Positions 62,220 to 64,000 of a stretch of DNA of 64,000 bases are shown piece by piece. The translations under genes were made by a program, and so were the position numbers. Under the pieces are notes generated by a model that worked only from the letters and a program-made list of their open reading frames with translations, did no database searches and had not been told where the DNA came from. Origin of the DNA: Trichobilharzia regenti (lineage: Eukaryota; Platyhelminthes; Trematoda; Strigeidida; Schistosomatidae); contig OX235262.1 in the NCBI GenBank assembly GCA_944472135.2, forward strand, positions 59,430,440 through 59,494,439, given 5' to 3'. Each line of letters starts with the position of its first letter. Positions within the stretch are counted from its first letter, which is position 1.

Positions 62220-64000
62220 GTGTTTTAAAATATATGTACTTTGAAATTTTTCTGAGAATCAAAGTATAGAATGTGAACGTTCTGAAGTCAGCATAGACAA
62301 CATGATCAGTGTAGTTACAAAAGAAAATAATAAATCTTACTCACTATTATAAACGCTTTTTATATTTCTCAATGACTGAAAAATCATACAACATTGTTTT
62401 CACTGACTTTCCGACATTTAATGCTGCTAACAGCCTTATCAAAGTAATACTAAACCAGAATATACATAGGGTTACAGAATGAGTTAATTCTGTGTTGTCA
62501 AACGAATGAACTGGTTAAGATAACGAACCATGTGCAGATTGTCAGATTTTATAAACTTTTCAAATTATAAATGAAATCGCTCATCATATTCATGTTGATT
62601 TTGTGGTGGATCAAAGAATTTCGTCTATTCAACTGAATCTCAGTCATTTATCTGTGCTAACTGGATCAGACAGTTGGGTTTTGAAGGAACAACCACACCA
62701 CTGTGTGTTGTGACGTGATTGTGTACCTGTGCATTCTCTTTATACTATCAATAATAAATAGACCTTTGAATAGATGTCAGGGTTATATTCTGTCTTCTCT
62801 AGTTGGAGTGAGGGAGCTAAGAACAGTTAAGTCGCCAGGTCGGGTAGGTCAGGATAGAGGAGTCAGCAGGTAGTATGACCACAGCTCATGTCTAGTAGGA
62901 CAGATGGTCACACAACGGTCGTCAGCATTATTTCTAGTTGAAGCTCATCGGTAACGAGCTCAGTGTCGTCCGAGCAGTCCAACGAAGTGGTAACCTATAG
63001 TTTTGCCACTACATGAGGAGGGAGAAGTGTTGGAATCAGGTTAAAATTTGTCTTAATTCTTCATTCCTATTCACGATGAAGTGCATCTGATATTAAACAT
63101 TGTTTATGTCGTTTCAATTTTTCTGGATGGTTTGAATATTGAAAAAATCAGTTTTCTGATCTGATTCCATAGAGTGTAGACTGATGATATACAAACTTTC
63201 AAGCTTTTCTACTTCCATAAGTACTCAGAGTCTTTTCCTCATCTCTTTTCAGATTTTAAGTGCAAGAAGAGATTTGGTAACACTACACAGTCTAACACTT
63301 TTTCATTTTTTGTGAATAAAAAATATGAAGACTAACTGCTTTGTGATTGATATAGGAAATTCAGATATAATGAAGAAGAATATTTGTAACTAATGTTGAT
63401 GACATTAATGTATTTGTGTTCTCTGAGCTAAATAGTTCAGCTGAATAGCTTTCATAGTCTTTTTCAAGAAATAAAATCTTCACCTCAATCTCCACTGTGA
63501 AGTGGGCTTTAAGTATTCTTCATAAGTTTGTCAGTCATCTCTCTTGGTAACCTTGAATGTGATCGATTGTTTCTAGAGATTTTCTCAACTTTGAGTCCAT
63601 TTATATTGATACTGATTATTTTATTGACTTGAAAGTTTACCTTTTGTCTATATGAATTCCTTTCCTATCGGTTGATAAATCTCCGCTATATCATGATATT
63701 TGTATGAAGAATTTTGAAAGGTCACTTTGCATTAAAGTCTGTGCTGAAGATGATTTTCAGATAGAAACAATGAAAACGTCTCAGCTAAACCAACCAGCTA
63801 AAAGTACATATATATATATATACGCCACGCGAGAAACGTCCGCAGCATGATAGACTATACTTACTAATATCGCATGACAGGATTGATCACGGACTAAGAT
63901 CAGTTAACGAACCATTAAAAAACTGAATCAATCCTGTAACCAATCAAGTCCCTGTAAACCGACACTTGATAATATCTCATTGATTATTAAGGAAAACAGT
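62220..64000. other. BACE-like intron, mostly unassigned
   Basis: No exon with a DTGS motif was found. 62700-63040 is GC-richer, with a AATAAATA at about 62750 and a purine run GAGGAGGGAGAAG at about 63016, possibly an LTR-type fragment (weak). 63880-64000 is a partial SINE-B end (GATTGATCACGGACTAAGAT). Confidence 0.4.

Noticed and set aside
1..64000. CRISPR arrays, operons, ribosome binding sites or bacterial contamination
   Set aside because: No regularly spaced identical short repeats; genes have spliced exons and eukaryotic retroelements throughout.
62220..64000. Exon with the first catalytic Asp of the BACE-like protease
   Set aside because: No minus-strand DTGS-type motif with splice borders could be found; it must lie beyond the window.

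Overview
The window looks like nuclear DNA of a blood fluke (Schistosoma or a close relative). It is AT-rich and its two genes are split into small exons separated by multi-kilobase introns. Those introns are packed with Penelope-like elements (PLEs), RTE-type non-LTR elements, Merlin DNA transposons, tRNA-derived SINEs and hammerhead-bearing repeats of the S. mansoni Sm-alpha type. Hammerhead Sm-alpha repeats are reported from S. mansoni and S. haematobium but not S. japonicum, which argues against japonicum; species cannot be fixed further.

Two host genes are supported, in convergent orientation. On the plus strand, 629-18798 holds six exons of a cytosolic 5'-nucleotidase III (NT5C3 family, HAD superfamily); only the N-terminal exon(s) lie off the left edge. 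On the minus strand, about 62168 down to 31521, four exons encode the C-terminal two thirds of a beta-secretase (BACE/memapsin)-like, membrane-anchored aspartyl protease; the exon with the first catalytic Asp lies off the right edge. I saw no other host gene; 18.8-31.4 kb is intergenic and repeat-filled.

Repeat layout. 1.5-3.8 kb: a SINE split by a Merlin element that is itself split by a second Merlin, both with 8-bp target duplications. 5.3-6.4 kb: a foldback element with ~300-bp inverted ends. 16.7-18.6 kb: PLE relics and an RTE fragment. 20.0-21.9 kb: an inverted repeat with two apparently identical 861-bp arms built from a PLE 3' end. 25.4-31.2 kb: PLE-1, RTE-1 fragments and a long RTE-2 reverse transcriptase. 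33-35 kb, 42-43 kb, 47.5-48.5 kb, 52.7-54.6 kb, 55.3-58.7 kb and 59.0-59.4 kb: further PLEs. Sm-alpha-like hammerhead relics lie at 44.3 and 52.0-52.5 kb.

Family names used here are local: SINE-A (tRNA-like head, perfect 7-bp acceptor stem), SINE-B (tRNA-like head plus hammerhead), SINE-C (tRNA-like, 9-13 bp target duplications), R3 (unclassified dispersed repeat), RTE-1 and RTE-2 (two non-LTR lineages), PLE-1 to PLE-5 (Penelope lineages). The main point of interest is RNA-cleaving architecture: SINE-B carries a hammerhead with palindromic stem III built on the same plan as Sm-alpha, one copy nearly intact at 32162-32207, and several PLE lineages carry hammerhead-like motifs after their ORFs.
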